A model generated the notes under the pieces. That model was not told where the DNA came from. It ran no database searches and worked only from the letters and a program-made list of their open reading frames with translations. The position numbers and the translations under genes were made by a program. From Candidatus Tokpelaia sp. JSC188 (GTDB lineage Bacteria > Pseudomonadota > Alphaproteobacteria > Rhizobiales > Rhizobiaceae): a DNA stretch of 64,000 nucleotides. Each line of letters opens with the position of its first letter. Within the stretch, counting starts at the first letter, position 1. Location: positions 1 to 64,000 of the forward strand of contig QENB01000006.1 of NCBI GenBank assembly GCA_003331065.1, written 5' to 3'. Below are positions 1 to 9,700 of this stretch, in pieces.

Positions 1-397
1 ATTGCCCTGGATGGATTTTTGAATATTACTGTAGTGATAATTATGATACTGGGTTACAATCTTTTGCAGGACAATCCACTTCTAACTGCCTGACCGCCAA
101 TGCAATTACGATTAATCCATTTGGCCAATTTAAGAGGTATTCAGAAATCTTGAATGTAATGAGAATTACAGGTTCTTTTCAAAAGAAGGTAAGTCGGCTG
201 CGCGCCGATCGTAATCACCAAATCCTGTAGGGATTAAACAATTACAATTACTGCCTTTGAGATTCTCAGAAAATCCAGAGCATACTAATTCAAAACAATA
301 TAGCTATTGCCCTGCGATGGTATTATAAAGCATGAACAAAAGAAGATATTTTTTTGGAAACGGGATGTGAACAGTATTGCAGAGAAGTAATTGCAAA
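1..397. other. Gene-free left edge
   Basis: No open frame resembling a known protein is visible on either strand before the Trm112-like gene. Two short hairpins occur around positions 196-210 (arms TCGGC/GCCGA) and 221-235 (arms AATCC/GGATT). Neither is followed by a T-run, so they are not obvious terminators. The stretch is AT-rich like the other spacers in this window. Confidence 0.5.
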
Positions 398-571
398 ATG
401 CTTGAACTTCTTGTTTGTCCTCTGACACGCACCGCTCTGCGTTATGATATTGAAGCGCAGGAACTTATTTCATCTGAAGCGAAGCTTGCTTATCCCATCC
501 GAGATGGAGTGCCGATTATGCTCACTTCAGAAGCACGTCTTCTATCCAAGAAAGAGAAATTTTTCATATAA
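398..571 (+). CDS. Trm112 family zinc-ribbon-like protein
   Basis: A 57-residue protein of the Trm112/YcaR family, small proteins that in eukaryotes and archaea activate methyltransferases. The visible signature is [14 protein letters not shown] near the N-terminus and [12 protein letters not shown] in the middle, both hallmarks of the bacterial family. Only the first cysteine of a possible zinc site is present, which is normal in bacterial members. The frame extends upstream to a TTG at 377. The ATG at 398 is preferred because family members begin just before LELLVCP and a GAGAAG motif lies upstream. It stands alone, 64 bp before leuB. Its role in bacteria is poorly defined. Confidence 0.85.
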   Translation: MLELLVCPLTRTALRYDIEAQELISSEAKLAYPIRDGVPIMLTSEARLLSKKEKFFI

Positions 572-635
572 TTTTGCTTTTAGGGAAAATGTGATAGGAA
601 TCTATGGATAATCACTCAATACGAAAGCGAAAATC

Positions 636-1748
636 ATGGAGCCAAAAAAAATTTTTCTTCTTCCAGGCGATGGTATTGGTATTGAAATCATGAACGAAGC
701 CCGAAAGTTCATTGCTTTTATGAATGATGAATTGAAATTTGACTTTGTATGTGAAGAAGGGCTTGTTGGTGGAACAGCCTGTAATGTATATGGCAAACCG
801 ATCTCTGATGGAGATATTTACCGTGCCCTGGCTGCGGATGCCGTTCTTCTAGGTTCGGTTGGCGGACCAGAATGGGATGACCTTTCGTATGATCTACGTC
901 CTGAAGCAGGCCTTTTGCGTCTGCGAAAAGATCTTCAACTATTTGCAAATCTGCGACCGGTTATTTGTTATCCTGCGCTCTCCAATGCTTCATCACTCAA
1001 ATCCGAGCTGGTTGAAGGGCTGGATATTCTTATTGTCCGAGAATTGACAGGAGGTATTTATTTTGGTGAACCAAAAGAAATTATTGATTTAGGTCAAGGA
1101 AATAAACGAGCCATTGATACACAAGTTTATGAAACTTGCGAGGTAATGCGGATTGCTAAAGTCGCCTTTGAGCTTGCCAGAACACGGCGTGGCCTCGTTA
1201 CATCGATGGAAAAGCACAATGTCATGAAAACTGGGTTGCTATGGAAGGAGGTGGTAACAGAGACGCACGCTACTCATTATCGAGATGTTATGCTCAGTCA
1301 TATGCTGACAGATGCTGGCGGGATGCAGCTTGTTCGGAAACCCAAGCAGTTTGATGTCATTGTAACAGACAACCTTTTCGGGGACCTTCTATCTGATGTT
1401 GCTGGAATGCTGACTGGGTCACTTGGTATGCTTCCTTCTGCTTCTCTTGGATCTGCTGATGAAGTAACTGAAAGACAGCATGCAATATATGAACCTGTGC
1501 ATGGGTCAGCTCCTGATATTTTAGGAAAAGGAATTGCTAATCCTATTGCAATGATTGCTTCATTAGCAATGTGCTTTCGCTATTCTTTTGCACTAAACAC
1601 TGAGGCAAATTGTCTTGAAAAAGCAATATCAGCAGTATTAGATGATGGTTTGCGTACAGCAGATATTTATAGTCAAGGAATGCGGAAAGTTTCCACATCT
1701 GAAATGGGCGATGCGATTCTTGAAAAGTTCAAGAAAATGTTATCCTAA
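636..1748 (+). CDS. leuB: 3-isopropylmalate dehydrogenase
   Basis: LeuB oxidises and decarboxylates 3-isopropylmalate to 2-oxoisocaproate in leucine synthesis, using NAD+ and a divalent metal. At 370 residues it has the usual length. Visible motifs are the N-terminal LLPGDGIG, RELTGGIYFGEP, the substrate-lysine segment SMEKHNVMKTG, the metal-binding VTDNLFGDLLSDVAGML and the nucleotide-binding YEPVHGSAPDI. The SMEK-NVMK form is the one usual in alphaproteobacteria. No other leucine genes are in the window, so whether the pathway is complete cannot be judged here. An intact leuB suggests leucine synthesis was retained at least until recently. Confidence 0.95.
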   Translation: MEPKKIFLLPGDGIGIEIMNEARKFIAFMNDELKFDFVCEEGLVGGTACNVYGKPISDGDIYRALAADAVLLGSVGGPEWDDLSYDLRPEAGLLRLRKDLQLFANLRPVICYPALSNASSLKSELVEGLDILIVRELTGGIYFGEPKEIIDLGQGNKRAIDTQVYETCEVMRIAKVAFELARTRRGLVTSMEKHNVMKTGLLWKEVVTETHATHYRDVMLSHMLTDAGGMQLVRKPKQFDVIVTDNLFGDLLSDVAGMLTGSLGMLPSASLGSADEVTERQHAIYEPVHGSAPDILGKGIANPIAMIASLAMCFRYSFALNTEANCLEKAISAVLDDGLRTADIYSQGMRKVSTSEMGDAILEKFKKMLS

Positions 1749-2393
1749 AAAATATTTCTCCTAATCAACATGGTGTCCTTTGGATTAATTCCTAGCTTTT
1801 ATTCGCTGATGAGATATCAGTAGTATCACGATACTGCCTACGGTTAAATGCGGAAATTAGATTAGTTTTTTATAGAATCTTTAGGTTGTAATAGCCTGTA
1901 TCTTACAGACAATCATTGATATAGAATATAGATAAATTCTAGTTTTAAGCACGATTTGGTGTTGAATCATTGCCTTTCAATAACGTTGGGAGGGTCTTAC
2001 CGAAGGTTCGGGAAATGCAGAGATCTTTATCGAATAAAGGTCGACCGCGAAACAAAAAAACTAAATGGTATTTTTTATATATTTGTTATACTCAATTCTA
2101 ACTTCTTGTTTTATATAGCAAGATAACAACATTGAAATTAGAAATATGCATCATCCATATTTTTTCTCTCGTTATAATTTGCAGCATGATATGGGTTCTA
2201 CATAGTTGTATTTCATTTTTATTGGATGACTGGAGGATTTCGTGCATTGTCTATTTTTCTACTTTAGATAACAATATCCTAAAGTATGCTATCCAGAAGA
2301 TAATAATTAATTGGGACCGAATGTTTGTCTGATATGATCTGCGATAATGCTACTTGAAAGTCGGAGTTCTATGTGTGTTCTCGCTTCTGCGAA
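1749..2393. other. Gene-free spacer between leuB and alr
   Basis: About 645 bp between convergent leuB and alr with no recognisable gene. A 66-codon frame at 2132-2332 has no family resemblance and AT-driven composition. A locally GC-richer patch at about 1985-2055 contains two small hairpins and is described separately. No terminator with a clear stem and T-run is visible. Confidence 0.55.
1985..2055 (+). other. Structured GC-richer patch, possible RNA element
   Basis: Within an AT-rich spacer this patch has two stems. The first is CCGA/TCGG with a four-base loop near 2000-2011. The second is GATCTTTAT/ATAAAGGTC at 2022-2042, nine pairs including one G-U, with loop CGA. An A-rich run follows. 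It does not fold as a tRNA by eye and matches no RNA family I recognise. The strand is a guess. It may be a small RNA, a relic, or chance. Confidence 0.2.
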
Positions 2394-3521
2394 TTACTTT
2401 GATTGAATGTAATATCGCTTGTAACGATGGCTAAGTGATGTTAGAATTTCATAAGGAATAGTATCTGCATCACGAGCAATATCTTCAACTATCTGGTTGG
2501 GACCAATTAATTCGACAAGATCGCCGCGTCGTGGAGCTTGTCTACCTAGATCTGTTATATCTAGCATCATTGAATCCATAGAAATCCTACCGACTATTGG
2601 TAAACGCTTTGCAGCAAAGTATGCTGCACCACGATTACTAAGTGAACGATGCCAGCCGTCTGCATAGCCAACAGCAAGTGTTGCTATGCGACTCGGACGC
2701 TTTATTAGAAAAGTACCATCATAACCGATTTTTGTGCCTGCCGGTACACTGCGTACCTGGATAATTCTTGCATTAAGCTGAATAACAGGATGAAAGCGAG
2801 AGGGCATTGCCCCATATGGATCAATTCCATAAAGAGCAATTCCTGGGCGGACAAGATCAAATCTATAATCTTTTCCAAGATAAATAGCACTTGAATTTGC
2901 AAAACTTACACGCGTGGCGGGCAGCTTTTTCAGTACTCTTTTTAGGGTGGCCAGTTGTATATAATTCATGCTGTTAGTGCAGGTATCACTGCATGCAAGA
3001 TGACTCAGAATGTAGCAGATATTAGCAAGATCAAAAATTTTAGGATCTGCAATAAGCTGCTTTATTTCTTTTGTATCAAGCCCAAGTCGACACATACCAC
3101 TATCAATTTGCAGCATTGCTGGAAGTTTTTTTCTGCGTTTTCGGCAAAGGGTTCCCCATGCTTCAATAGAAGAAATGGAGTTAAGCACAGGAATAAACCC
3201 TGCATCTGCGGTTATACCTTCTACTCCTGGCTGGATATCATTCAAAATGGCAATTGCTACGTTAGAAGATAAGAGAGGTCTGAGTTTAAATGCTTCAGTA
3301 AGCTGTGCTACAAAGAACAGGCGACAACCTGCTTTGTAAAGAGCAGGAACTGCTTGTGCCATACCTATACCGTAGGCATCTGCTTTAACAACAGCAGCAG
3401 TTTTAGCAGGTTTTGCTTCAACACATAATCGACAGTAATTATCTCGCAATGCATCAAGGTCAACGGTTAGTATACCTCCTGCACAACTATTAATGTCAAG
3501 AGAGTCAAAGTTATTATCCAT
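2394..3521 (-). CDS. alr: Alanine racemase
   Basis: A PLP enzyme that converts L-alanine to D-alanine for peptidoglycan. At 375 residues it is full length. The PLP-lysine motif VVKADAYGIG lies near residue 45. The RPGIALYG segment, the catalytic tyrosine in GYADGW and the C-terminal SMDSMMLDIT motif are all present. The start is supported by an AGGA ribosome-binding sequence seven bases upstream. In related genomes alr usually lies beside dnaB and radA. Neither is here, and alr is flanked by long empty spacers on both sides. Confidence 0.95.
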   Translation of the reverse strand: MDNNFDSLDINSCAGGILTVDLDALRDNYCRLCVEAKPAKTAAVVKADAYGIGMAQAVPALYKAGCRLFFVAQLTEAFKLRPLLSSNVAIAILNDIQPGVEGITADAGFIPVLNSISSIEAWGTLCRKRRKKLPAMLQIDSGMCRLGLDTKEIKQLIADPKIFDLANICYILSHLACSDTCTNSMNYIQLATLKRVLKKLPATRVSFANSSAIYLGKDYRFDLVRPGIALYGIDPYGAMPSRFHPVIQLNARIIQVRSVPAGTKIGYDGTFLIKRPSRIATLAVGYADGWHRSLSNRGAAYFAAKRLPIVGRISMDSMMLDITDLGRQAPRRGDLVELIGPNQIVEDIARDADTIPYEILTSLSHRYKRYYIQSK

Positions 3522-4755
3522 TTCATTATCCTATAGGGTTTTTTAGATCATATTTCTATTTGAATAATGAAATAAAATCGGATAATCAATCTGAAGGTTA
3601 TTAATACTATTCCAATCCAATATCACATGCCTTTATAAAGCTTGCGATATAATTGCAGTATTTGTCAGTACTACTGAAGTCGTAAAAAAAAATTTTATGA
3701 TATATGTCTTATTCATTTTCAGAATATTTTGTTAGAATGTAGAGGGTCATCATAACCATTTTTGTATTTAGCATCATTATGAAATTTCATATATTTTAAT
3801 GCGCTTAAGTATTGATATATTTCGATGTAACTCTGTGAAGCTGAAAGCTCATTAATTGCTCAGGATTAGAAATAGCTTGCCAAATTGACGTCTAATTGTT
3901 TTTTACAAACTTTACCTTCGGACACACTGAACGTTATCGGTATCATTGTATTGATTATTATTAGTGAAGGATTGAGTATTACTATGGATAGTTGTTATAT
4001 GCGCTTATTAAGCTGGGCAGTTTCCCCAATCTACAAAATTTTTTACTTTGTGTTCAGGATATCTTGTTCAAAATTCACGACTCTATGCGTTCTTGATTTC
4101 AATAATCATTATTTATTTTTCCACTTCACTGAAAATAGTAGGTTTACATGACGTTAAGCAATAAGATCTCCCATAAACCAATGCCCATGAATTTGATCTG
4201 AGTAAACTGTATATGCAACGAAGTTCCCGATTAACAATCGCTAATTCACCGCCTTCGGGTTTTTAACGTATCTCCAATATCTTTTTTGCACAGAATAATG
4301 GTAAATGCGGTATGGATTTGTATTGATTTCATATTTTACCCGCCTGCTGCGATTCTAATGCATTTCTTATCAAAAGCAATGCTTAGTAGCATCGACCATT
4401 TGTTTTTGTTTCTTCTTACCACTTTAGGTGTGAACATTTTATCTACTGTCCAGATTGACCAGTGTACTTTGCTAATTTTCCGATATCAAATAGCTTCTGC
4501 ATTGAATATTATGTCGCAGGTATCTAAATTCATTCAGTAATTCCCAACATCTATAACATTACGATTTCATTAGCTTTTTTAGATCGATATCAGTAATCTT
4601 TTGCAATTTATGCCATAGGCTATTCCCATAATGTATAATCATTATCCTAGTTTGGTATTGGTGCTTATGCATCATTCTTCTTAACCTTTTTTCTTGAAAC
4701 AGGAGAATTTAAACTAGTAGCAAAGAAAAAATTTTTTTCTTCTTCATTCATCATA
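3522..4755. other. Long gene-free spacer
   Basis: About 1.23 kb with no recognisable gene. Frames of 88 and 84 codons (3885-4151 and 4286-4540, plus strand) are rich in Ile, Phe, Leu and Ser and look like AT-driven chance frames. On the minus strand a stop-free stretch of about 45 codons near 4122-4256 reads somewhat protein-like (it includes GGELAIVNREL) but lacks a start and matches nothing I know. The size suggests a gene or genes eroded beyond recognition. Confidence 0.5.
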
Positions 4756-5544
4756 TTATTTTTTTAGGATTTTCATCAATGCATTATAAACGAGCTCATT
4801 GCCTGCAACGATGCTTTTGTTAATACACACATCTTCTTCACCTTGTTTATTAGAAATGAAACCGCCTGCTTCCCGTATCATCAGAACACCAGCCGCTATT
4901 ATATTCCAATTTTGTGGATCATTTTCCCAGAAACCATCAAACCGTCCAGCTGCGACATAAGCAAGATCAAGCGCTGTAGAGCCCGTGCATCGAATACCTG
5001 AAACTTCTGCCATCATACTACGCAGTTCAATGAGATAATGGTCGTGCTTGCTGTGCCTCAAATGAGGTATGCTGGTTCCGATAACACTATCAAACAGATT
5101 TCGGCGGCTAGAAACGCGCAAACGATGGTCATTTAAGAAGGCTCCACAGCCGCGTTCTGCTGTAAAAAGTTCATCTATGACCGGATTATAGATAACACTC
5201 GCGATCACCTTTCTCTGTCGTTCTAAACTAATGGATATAGCAAAAAGCGGGATGCCATGCAGAAAGTTTATTGTACTATCAAGCGAACTAGCAATAAAAC
5301 GGTGCTGATCGTCATTTCCTTTAATTTCATTAATTTGTTCTATCAGAAAGCTATAACTTGGCCTTGCACGTTGAAGCTCGTTACATATGATTTGTGCAGC
5401 ACGTTTGTTAGCTTGGCTAACGTAATTAGCTGGACCTTTAAGTGAAACTTGCAAATTCTGTACCTCACCAAAATCACGTGAAAGAGAACGACCTGCCTTC
5501 ATCGCAGCTTGAACCATCACATTCATTATTGCCGATCGGGCCAT
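4756..5544 (-). CDS. suhB: Inositol-monophosphatase-family protein with degraded metal site
   Basis: The fold and order match SuhB/IMPase of Rhizobiales: 262 residues, start MARSAIMNVM, conserved NFLHGIP, AERGCGAFLND, STALDLAYVAAGRFDGFWE and REAGGF. IMPases hydrolyse inositol-1-phosphate using Mg2+ held by a Glu, the two Asp of DPLDGT and an Asp in a later WD motif. Here DPLDGT reads SSLDST (residues 86-91), so the first Asp and the Gly are Ser. The WD motif reads WN (213-214) with one extra residue before AAG. Glu69 and Asp89 remain. Family knowledge predicts little or no phosphatase activity. The frame is intact, so it may be an early pseudogene or a protein kept for another role. It lies downstream of efp, as usual in the order. 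Confidence 0.85.
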   Translation of the reverse strand: MARSAIMNVMVQAAMKAGRSLSRDFGEVQNLQVSLKGPANYVSQANKRAAQIICNELQRARPSYSFLIEQINEIKGNDDQHRFIASSLDSTINFLHGIPLFAISISLERQRKVIASVIYNPVIDELFTAERGCGAFLNDHRLRVSSRRNLFDSVIGTSIPHLRHSKHDHYLIELRSMMAEVSGIRCTGSTALDLAYVAAGRFDGFWENDPQNWNIIAAGVLMIREAGGFISNKQGEEDVCINKSIVAGNELVYNALMKILKK

Positions 5545-5589
5545 GTTATTTTTCCATGTAAAAATTGCAACTAGATGATAACTATCTAG

Positions 5590-5640
5590 TTAAAAAATGT
5601 CTTATTAAGCTATAGAAACCTAGGTTTCTATTTTAATAAG
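5590..5640 (-). terminator. Palindromic hairpin and T-run after efp
   Basis: A perfect 18-bp palindrome (TAGAAACC-TA-GGTTTCTA, 5613-5630) is enclosed by a second pair of perfect 8-bp arms, CTTATTAA (5601-5608) and TTAATAAG (5633-5640). Read on the minus strand, the structure is followed within two bases by a run of six T. This fits an intrinsic terminator for efp. It would separate efp from suhB, whose start is about 45 bp further on. Confidence 0.6.
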
Positions 5641-5718
5641 ACTAAGATCAAAATATTCTAAAACAAGCTTTATCTTTATCTGAAAATAAACTGAGTCTTT
5701 TAGTTTTTTTGGAGTATC

Positions 5719-6282
5719 TTAATCTGCACGACGCAGATAGGTAATTTCATTAGTATCAACAATAATGCGTTCACCTGATTCAATAAAAGGCGGTACAAGA
5801 ATGCGAATGCCGTTTTCTAGTATGGCAGGCTTGTAAGAGGAGACTGCAGTTTGCCTCTTAAGCACGGGATCAGCTTTGGTAATTGTGAGAACAACCTGAT
5901 CCGGTAACGAAATTGTGATAGGTTTGTTCTCATAAAGTTCAAGTGTTACTGTCATGCCATCCTGCAAAAATGCCGCTCGATCTCCGATAAAATCCTTCTG
6001 CAGCTCAAGTTGCTCATAGGATTGTGAATCCATGAATACAAGCTTGCCCTCCTGTTCGTAAAGAAACGTAAAATCCTTCTGTTCAAGACGCACTTTCTCC
6101 ACGCTCTCGGATGCACGAAATCGTTCATTTAGTTTTGTACCATCAAGCACTTTTTTCAGTTCCACCTGATTGAAAGCTCCCCCCTTTCCTGGTTTAACTG
6201 GATTGCATTTTACGGCAATCCATAGGGCACCATTATATTCAAGCACGTTCCCAGGACGGATTTCATTACCGTTGATTTTCAT
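5719..6282 (-). CDS. efp: Translation elongation factor P
   Basis: EF-P binds ribosomes stalled on consecutive prolines and promotes peptide-bond formation. The protein is 187 residues with the three-domain layout: N-terminal KOW-like domain with the modification loop VKPGKGGAF (Lys33, the residue beta-lysylated by EpmA/EpmB in many bacteria), then OB domains ending with the conserved [15 protein letters not shown] segment. All key regions are present. It is the gene upstream of suhB, separated from it by a strong hairpin. No EpmA or EpmB gene is in this window. Confidence 0.97.
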   Translation of the reverse strand: MKINGNEIRPGNVLEYNGALWIAVKCNPVKPGKGGAFNQVELKKVLDGTKLNERFRASESVEKVRLEQKDFTFLYEQEGKLVFMDSQSYEQLELQKDFIGDRAAFLQDGMTVTLELYENKPITISLPDQVVLTITKADPVLKRQTAVSSYKPAILENGIRILVPPFIESGERIIVDTNEITYLRRAD

Positions 6283-6726
6283 AGATATTATCCATTCTAA
6301 TTAAGAGAATACTGGGTTTTTGGTGATACTTCATGTCTTTTATACACTATTGCCTGTGTTTCAAACAACATCTGTATTTCTGCATTATTCTATTTAGTCT
6401 ATTTTATATTGTGCTGTGATGGTTGCTCTAGTTCATATAGGATATTATTTAGCTGTTTTTTATTTAGTGCTTTTAAGTAACTATCCTCGTGAATAGATAT
6501 CCTGTAATTTAACTCTCTTGCAACGATTTCTAAAGATCATGACTTTAATTAGACGAAGAGAAGAAATTTTATCCATTCTACTCTACAAAATAAACTCTTT
6601 ATCTTTCCGCGATGATTTTCAATCTGGAAAGAAAATTGATCATATTCTTAGAGATTAAGACTTCTTTTTTTCCCTTGTTTTAATTAGAGCAGAACGTTAA
6701 TTATTGTACCTTAGGAGTTTTTGAAT
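6283..6726. other. Gene-free spacer between divergent efp and opgC-like genes
   Basis: About 440 bp of AT-rich sequence separating two divergent genes, so it should hold promoters for both. No gene is visible. An AGGAG motif at 6713-6717 is the probable ribosome-binding site of the next gene. I could not pick out a convincing -35/-10 pair. Confidence 0.5.
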
Positions 6727-7962
6727 TTGAGTCAGTTTATGCACTTTGATAGGCAGTTGAATTCTAAGCGTGATACCCGAATAGACGTTTTTCGAGCCCT
6801 GGCATTGTTGACAATATTCATAAACCATGTTCCAGGTACGATTTTTGAACATATTACGCACAAGCATTTCGGGTTTTCAGATTCTGCAGAAGTTTTTGTA
6901 TTAATATCCGGTATATCTGTTGGGTTTGCCTATGGTACAAGATATCATATTGGTCGCCGCTTGTTGCTTACACTAAAAATATGGCGAAGAACGTTTATTC
7001 TTTACTTCGCTCATATCCTGATGACACTCATGACATTGGGTATTTTCTGTGGTGCTGCAATTTTTATGCATCATCCAGAATGTTTACTAGAGATCAATAT
7101 CGCTCCTGTTGTTACTGAACCAGCGAAAGCGCTATTCGGTATAGTGACGCTTGGTCATCAGCTTGGTTATAATAATATTCTACCGCTTTACATTGTGTTA
7201 ATGTTTATAGCTCCACTGATGTTGTATATCGCCGGTAAAAATCTTGGATTGCTGCTCATTTTATCGGGTATACTTTATTTTATTGCTGGTATCTATCAAA
7301 TTGCACCGCCTAATTACCCAACAAAGGGTTTATGGTTTCTCAATCCGTTGTCATGGCAATTCCTATTTGTTATCGGTTTTGCAGCAGTAATATATACCAA
7401 AAAAGGTGGCACATTGCCGCGCCATCCTCTGTTGTTAATTACTGCGGCAGCTTATCTTACGTTATCATTGATATGGGTACGATGGAACTTTTGGGGAATT
7501 GATATATCTATGGGGTTACCGCAGACATTGATTGGTTTTAATAAAACCTTTATTTCTTTACCGAGACTTCTACATATTCTGTCGCTCGCATATGTAATTT
7601 CTGTTATTCCGGCAATTTCCAATTGGATGCAGTTTGGTGCATATCATCCGCTAGCAATCCTAGGTAAATACAGTCTACCGGTTTTCATCACTGGTACAGT
7701 CCTGGCCATGATAGCTCAAATATTAAAGAAAATTAACCCCGGCGGGATTCCTTATGATATATTATTGATTTCTAGCGGTATTATTGTGCAATTTACGGTG
7801 GCCTATTATCTGGAATGGCTAAGCTTGATTAATTTGCGATGCAAGGATATCCCTGTAATTTCCAATGATATGATGATACCGGTGGTTCTCAATTCGATAA
7901 ATACTGAGCTTGATAGCGCAAAAATTGAAAAGAAAACACTTGAGAGTGGATATATAGTCTAA
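6727..7962 (+). CDS. opgC: OpgC-family membrane acyltransferase
   Basis: About 411 residues with some ten hydrophobic segments. The N-terminal signature (RIDVFRALALLTIFINHVPG followed by GFSDSAEVFVLISG) is that of the OpgC/MdoC group in the acyltransferase-3 superfamily. These inner-membrane proteins add succinyl groups to periplasmic or cyclic glucans in Brucella and relatives. AGGAG at 6713-6717 best fits a TTG start at 6727 (nine-base spacing). A TTG at 6721 and an ATG at 6739 are alternatives. No glucan synthase or exporter gene is nearby, so the substrate is inferred from the family only. Confidence 0.82.
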   Translation: MSQFMHFDRQLNSKRDTRIDVFRALALLTIFINHVPGTIFEHITHKHFGFSDSAEVFVLISGISVGFAYGTRYHIGRRLLLTLKIWRRTFILYFAHILMTLMTLGIFCGAAIFMHHPECLLEINIAPVVTEPAKALFGIVTLGHQLGYNNILPLYIVLMFIAPLMLYIAGKNLGLLLILSGILYFIAGIYQIAPPNYPTKGLWFLNPLSWQFLFVIGFAAVIYTKKGGTLPRHPLLLITAAAYLTLSLIWVRWNFWGIDISMGLPQTLIGFNKTFISLPRLLHILSLAYVISVIPAISNWMQFGAYHPLAILGKYSLPVFITGTVLAMIAQILKKINPGGIPYDILLISSGIIVQFTVAYYLEWLSLINLRCKDIPVISNDMMIPVVLNSINTELDSAKIEKKTLESGYIV

Positions 7963-8473
7963 AGTAGATATATTCTGGCACGATGATAGTCGTAAAATTA
8001 TAGGGAAAACCCAAGGCAAATTTTCGTTCTTCAAAGTCTGAAAATACATTGAGATTCCGCTCCGTCTAATCATAAAACTCTTGGAACAACCTTCAAAAGA
8101 TTTTTATGTTTTTAAGATGAAATTGGTTAATAAAATTAATGATTATCTTAGTGCAGAGAGAACTGGAAAGTTACTCGCTTACTATATTCCCAATTGAATG
8201 AGCATCCTATAACCGATTTATATCTAATATCATTTTCCTTTTCTTATATGCCCCAGCATATTCTATTCATATCTTCATACTGTTTTACTTCAGAAAAATA
8301 GAAACTAATACCTTTGCAGAGATTTTGTATGCACAAAAATTCTGTTAATCAATAACCTCTAGACTGAGGGAAGCTTTTGACAGCAAGCTCCGCTGTAAAT
8401 TACAGCTCTTTCTTTATTCTTTTGTTTAGATCTATCTATGATTGAACGTAAATAGTGTTTATAATCTTGTGCC
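7963..8473. other. Gene-free spacer before ruvC
   Basis: About 510 bp, AT-rich, with no recognisable gene on either strand. In related genomes yebC commonly precedes ruvC. No remnant of it is identifiable here. Confidence 0.5.
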
Positions 8474-9010
8474 ATGACATATACGATTCGCATTATTGGG
8501 ATAGATCCCGGTTTGCGCCGGACTGGATGGGGGATTATTGAGGTTACTGGCAATCGTCTGGAGTTCGTTGCTTCTGGAACGGTGGAGTCTGATAATAAAT
8601 GTGCTTTTGCTGTACGACTTTGCCAGCTGTATGAAGGGTTATCACAGGTTTTGCAATCCTATACACCGAACGAAGCCGCAGTAGAGCATACCTTTGTTAA
8701 TAAGGATGCAACGGCAACGCTTAAATTAGGACAGGCGCGTAGTATTGCCCTACTTGCTCCAGCACAAGCAGGTCTTCATGTTGCTGAATATGCCCCTAAT
8801 GTTATTAAAAAAGCGGTTATTGGTGTAGGGCATGGAGGAAAACACCAAATCCATATGATGGTAAAAATATTAATGCCGCTCGCGATTTGTGATACAAATG
8901 ATGCCGCTGATGCTCTTGCTATTGCCGTTTGTCATGCTCATAGCAGGCAAGCTAGAAAATTTTTAGAAAGAACAAAGCCTATATTCAAATGTGTAAAAAA
9001 TAAGAGTTAG
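8474..9010 (+). CDS. ruvC: Holliday junction endonuclease RuvC
   Basis: RuvC cuts four-way junctions made and moved by RuvAB. The protein is 178 residues, close to the family length. The four acidic catalytic residues can be placed: Asp in [12 protein letters not shown], Glu in [12 protein letters not shown], and two Asp in the [10 protein letters not shown] segment. It is the first gene of ruvC-ruvA-ruvB, 72 bp ahead of ruvA. No strong Shine-Dalgarno is seen before the ATG. Confidence 0.96.
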   Translation: MTYTIRIIGIDPGLRRTGWGIIEVTGNRLEFVASGTVESDNKCAFAVRLCQLYEGLSQVLQSYTPNEAAVEHTFVNKDATATLKLGQARSIALLAPAQAGLHVAEYAPNVIKKAVIGVGHGGKHQIHMMVKILMPLAICDTNDAADALAIAVCHAHSRQARKFLERTKPIFKCVKNKS

Positions 9011-9082
9011 GGATTGGTTTCATGATTAGAATGCAACGAAACATTGTCCTATCCGTTGCAAGAAAAATAAAGGTGATAGCAC

Positions 9083-9700
9083 ATGATCAGTAAACTCAAA
9101 GGTTTTCTTGAAGATATTGGCAATGATTATATCATAATTGATGTACAGGGTGTCGGTTATATGGTTTATGTGACGACGCGTATGCTAGGCAATCTACCAA
9201 AGATAGGACAATCTGTAATATTTTTTATTGAAACACAGGTACGAGAAGATGCCATTCGTCTTTTTGGATTTGCTTCAAAGCTTGAAGTGGAATGGTTTCG
9301 CCTGCTACAGGATGTACAGGGTGTCGGAGCAAAGGTTGCCCTTGCTATTCTAGGTACTTTAGGAATAGAAGAACTTGTTAATGCTATTGCTCTAGGTGAC
9401 ATAGAAACTGTTTGCCGTGTACCAGGGATAGGGAAAAAAGTAGCAGGACGGATTGTAAGTGAACTTAAAAGCAAGCCATCTGCCTATTTTGCCATAGCTG
9501 GATCGATTATCAGTACTATGACGGATGCAAAAAAACAAGGTTTGCACACACCAATGATAGATGCAATTTCCGCCCTTTGCAATCTGGGATATTCTCTTGA
9601 ATTAGCAACTAATTCTGTTGCAACAGCCTTGAAAAAGGTTGAAAAAGGAGCAGATTCAGCAAAGCTGATACAGCTTAGCCTTAGAAAGCTTTCCAAATGA
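9083..9700 (+). CDS. ruvA: Holliday junction branch-migration protein RuvA
   Basis: RuvA tetramers bind the junction and load RuvB motors. At 205 residues it has the N-terminal OB domain ([12 protein letters not shown]...), helix-hairpin-helix motifs ([14 protein letters not shown] and [16 protein letters not shown], residues 75-125) and the C-terminal domain that touches RuvB. An AAAGG-type site lies upstream. Its stop overlaps the ruvB start by four bases (ATGA), which implies translational coupling. Confidence 0.96.
   Translation: MISKLKGFLEDIGNDYIIIDVQGVGYMVYVTTRMLGNLPKIGQSVIFFIETQVREDAIRLFGFASKLEVEWFRLLQDVQGVGAKVALAILGTLGIEELVNAIALGDIETVCRVPGIGKKVAGRIVSELKSKPSAYFAIAGSIISTMTDAKKQGLHTPMIDAISALCNLGYSLELATNSVATALKKVEKGADSAKLIQLSLRKLSK

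Noticed and set aside
1-320. Near repeat of ATTGCCCTG-GATGG at 1-14 and 306-320
   Set aside because: Too short, inexact and only two copies; could be chance.
3885-4540. Two 84-88 codon plus-strand frames downstream of alr
   Set aside because: Rich in Ile/Phe/Leu/Ser as expected from AT-rich non-coding DNA; no known motif.
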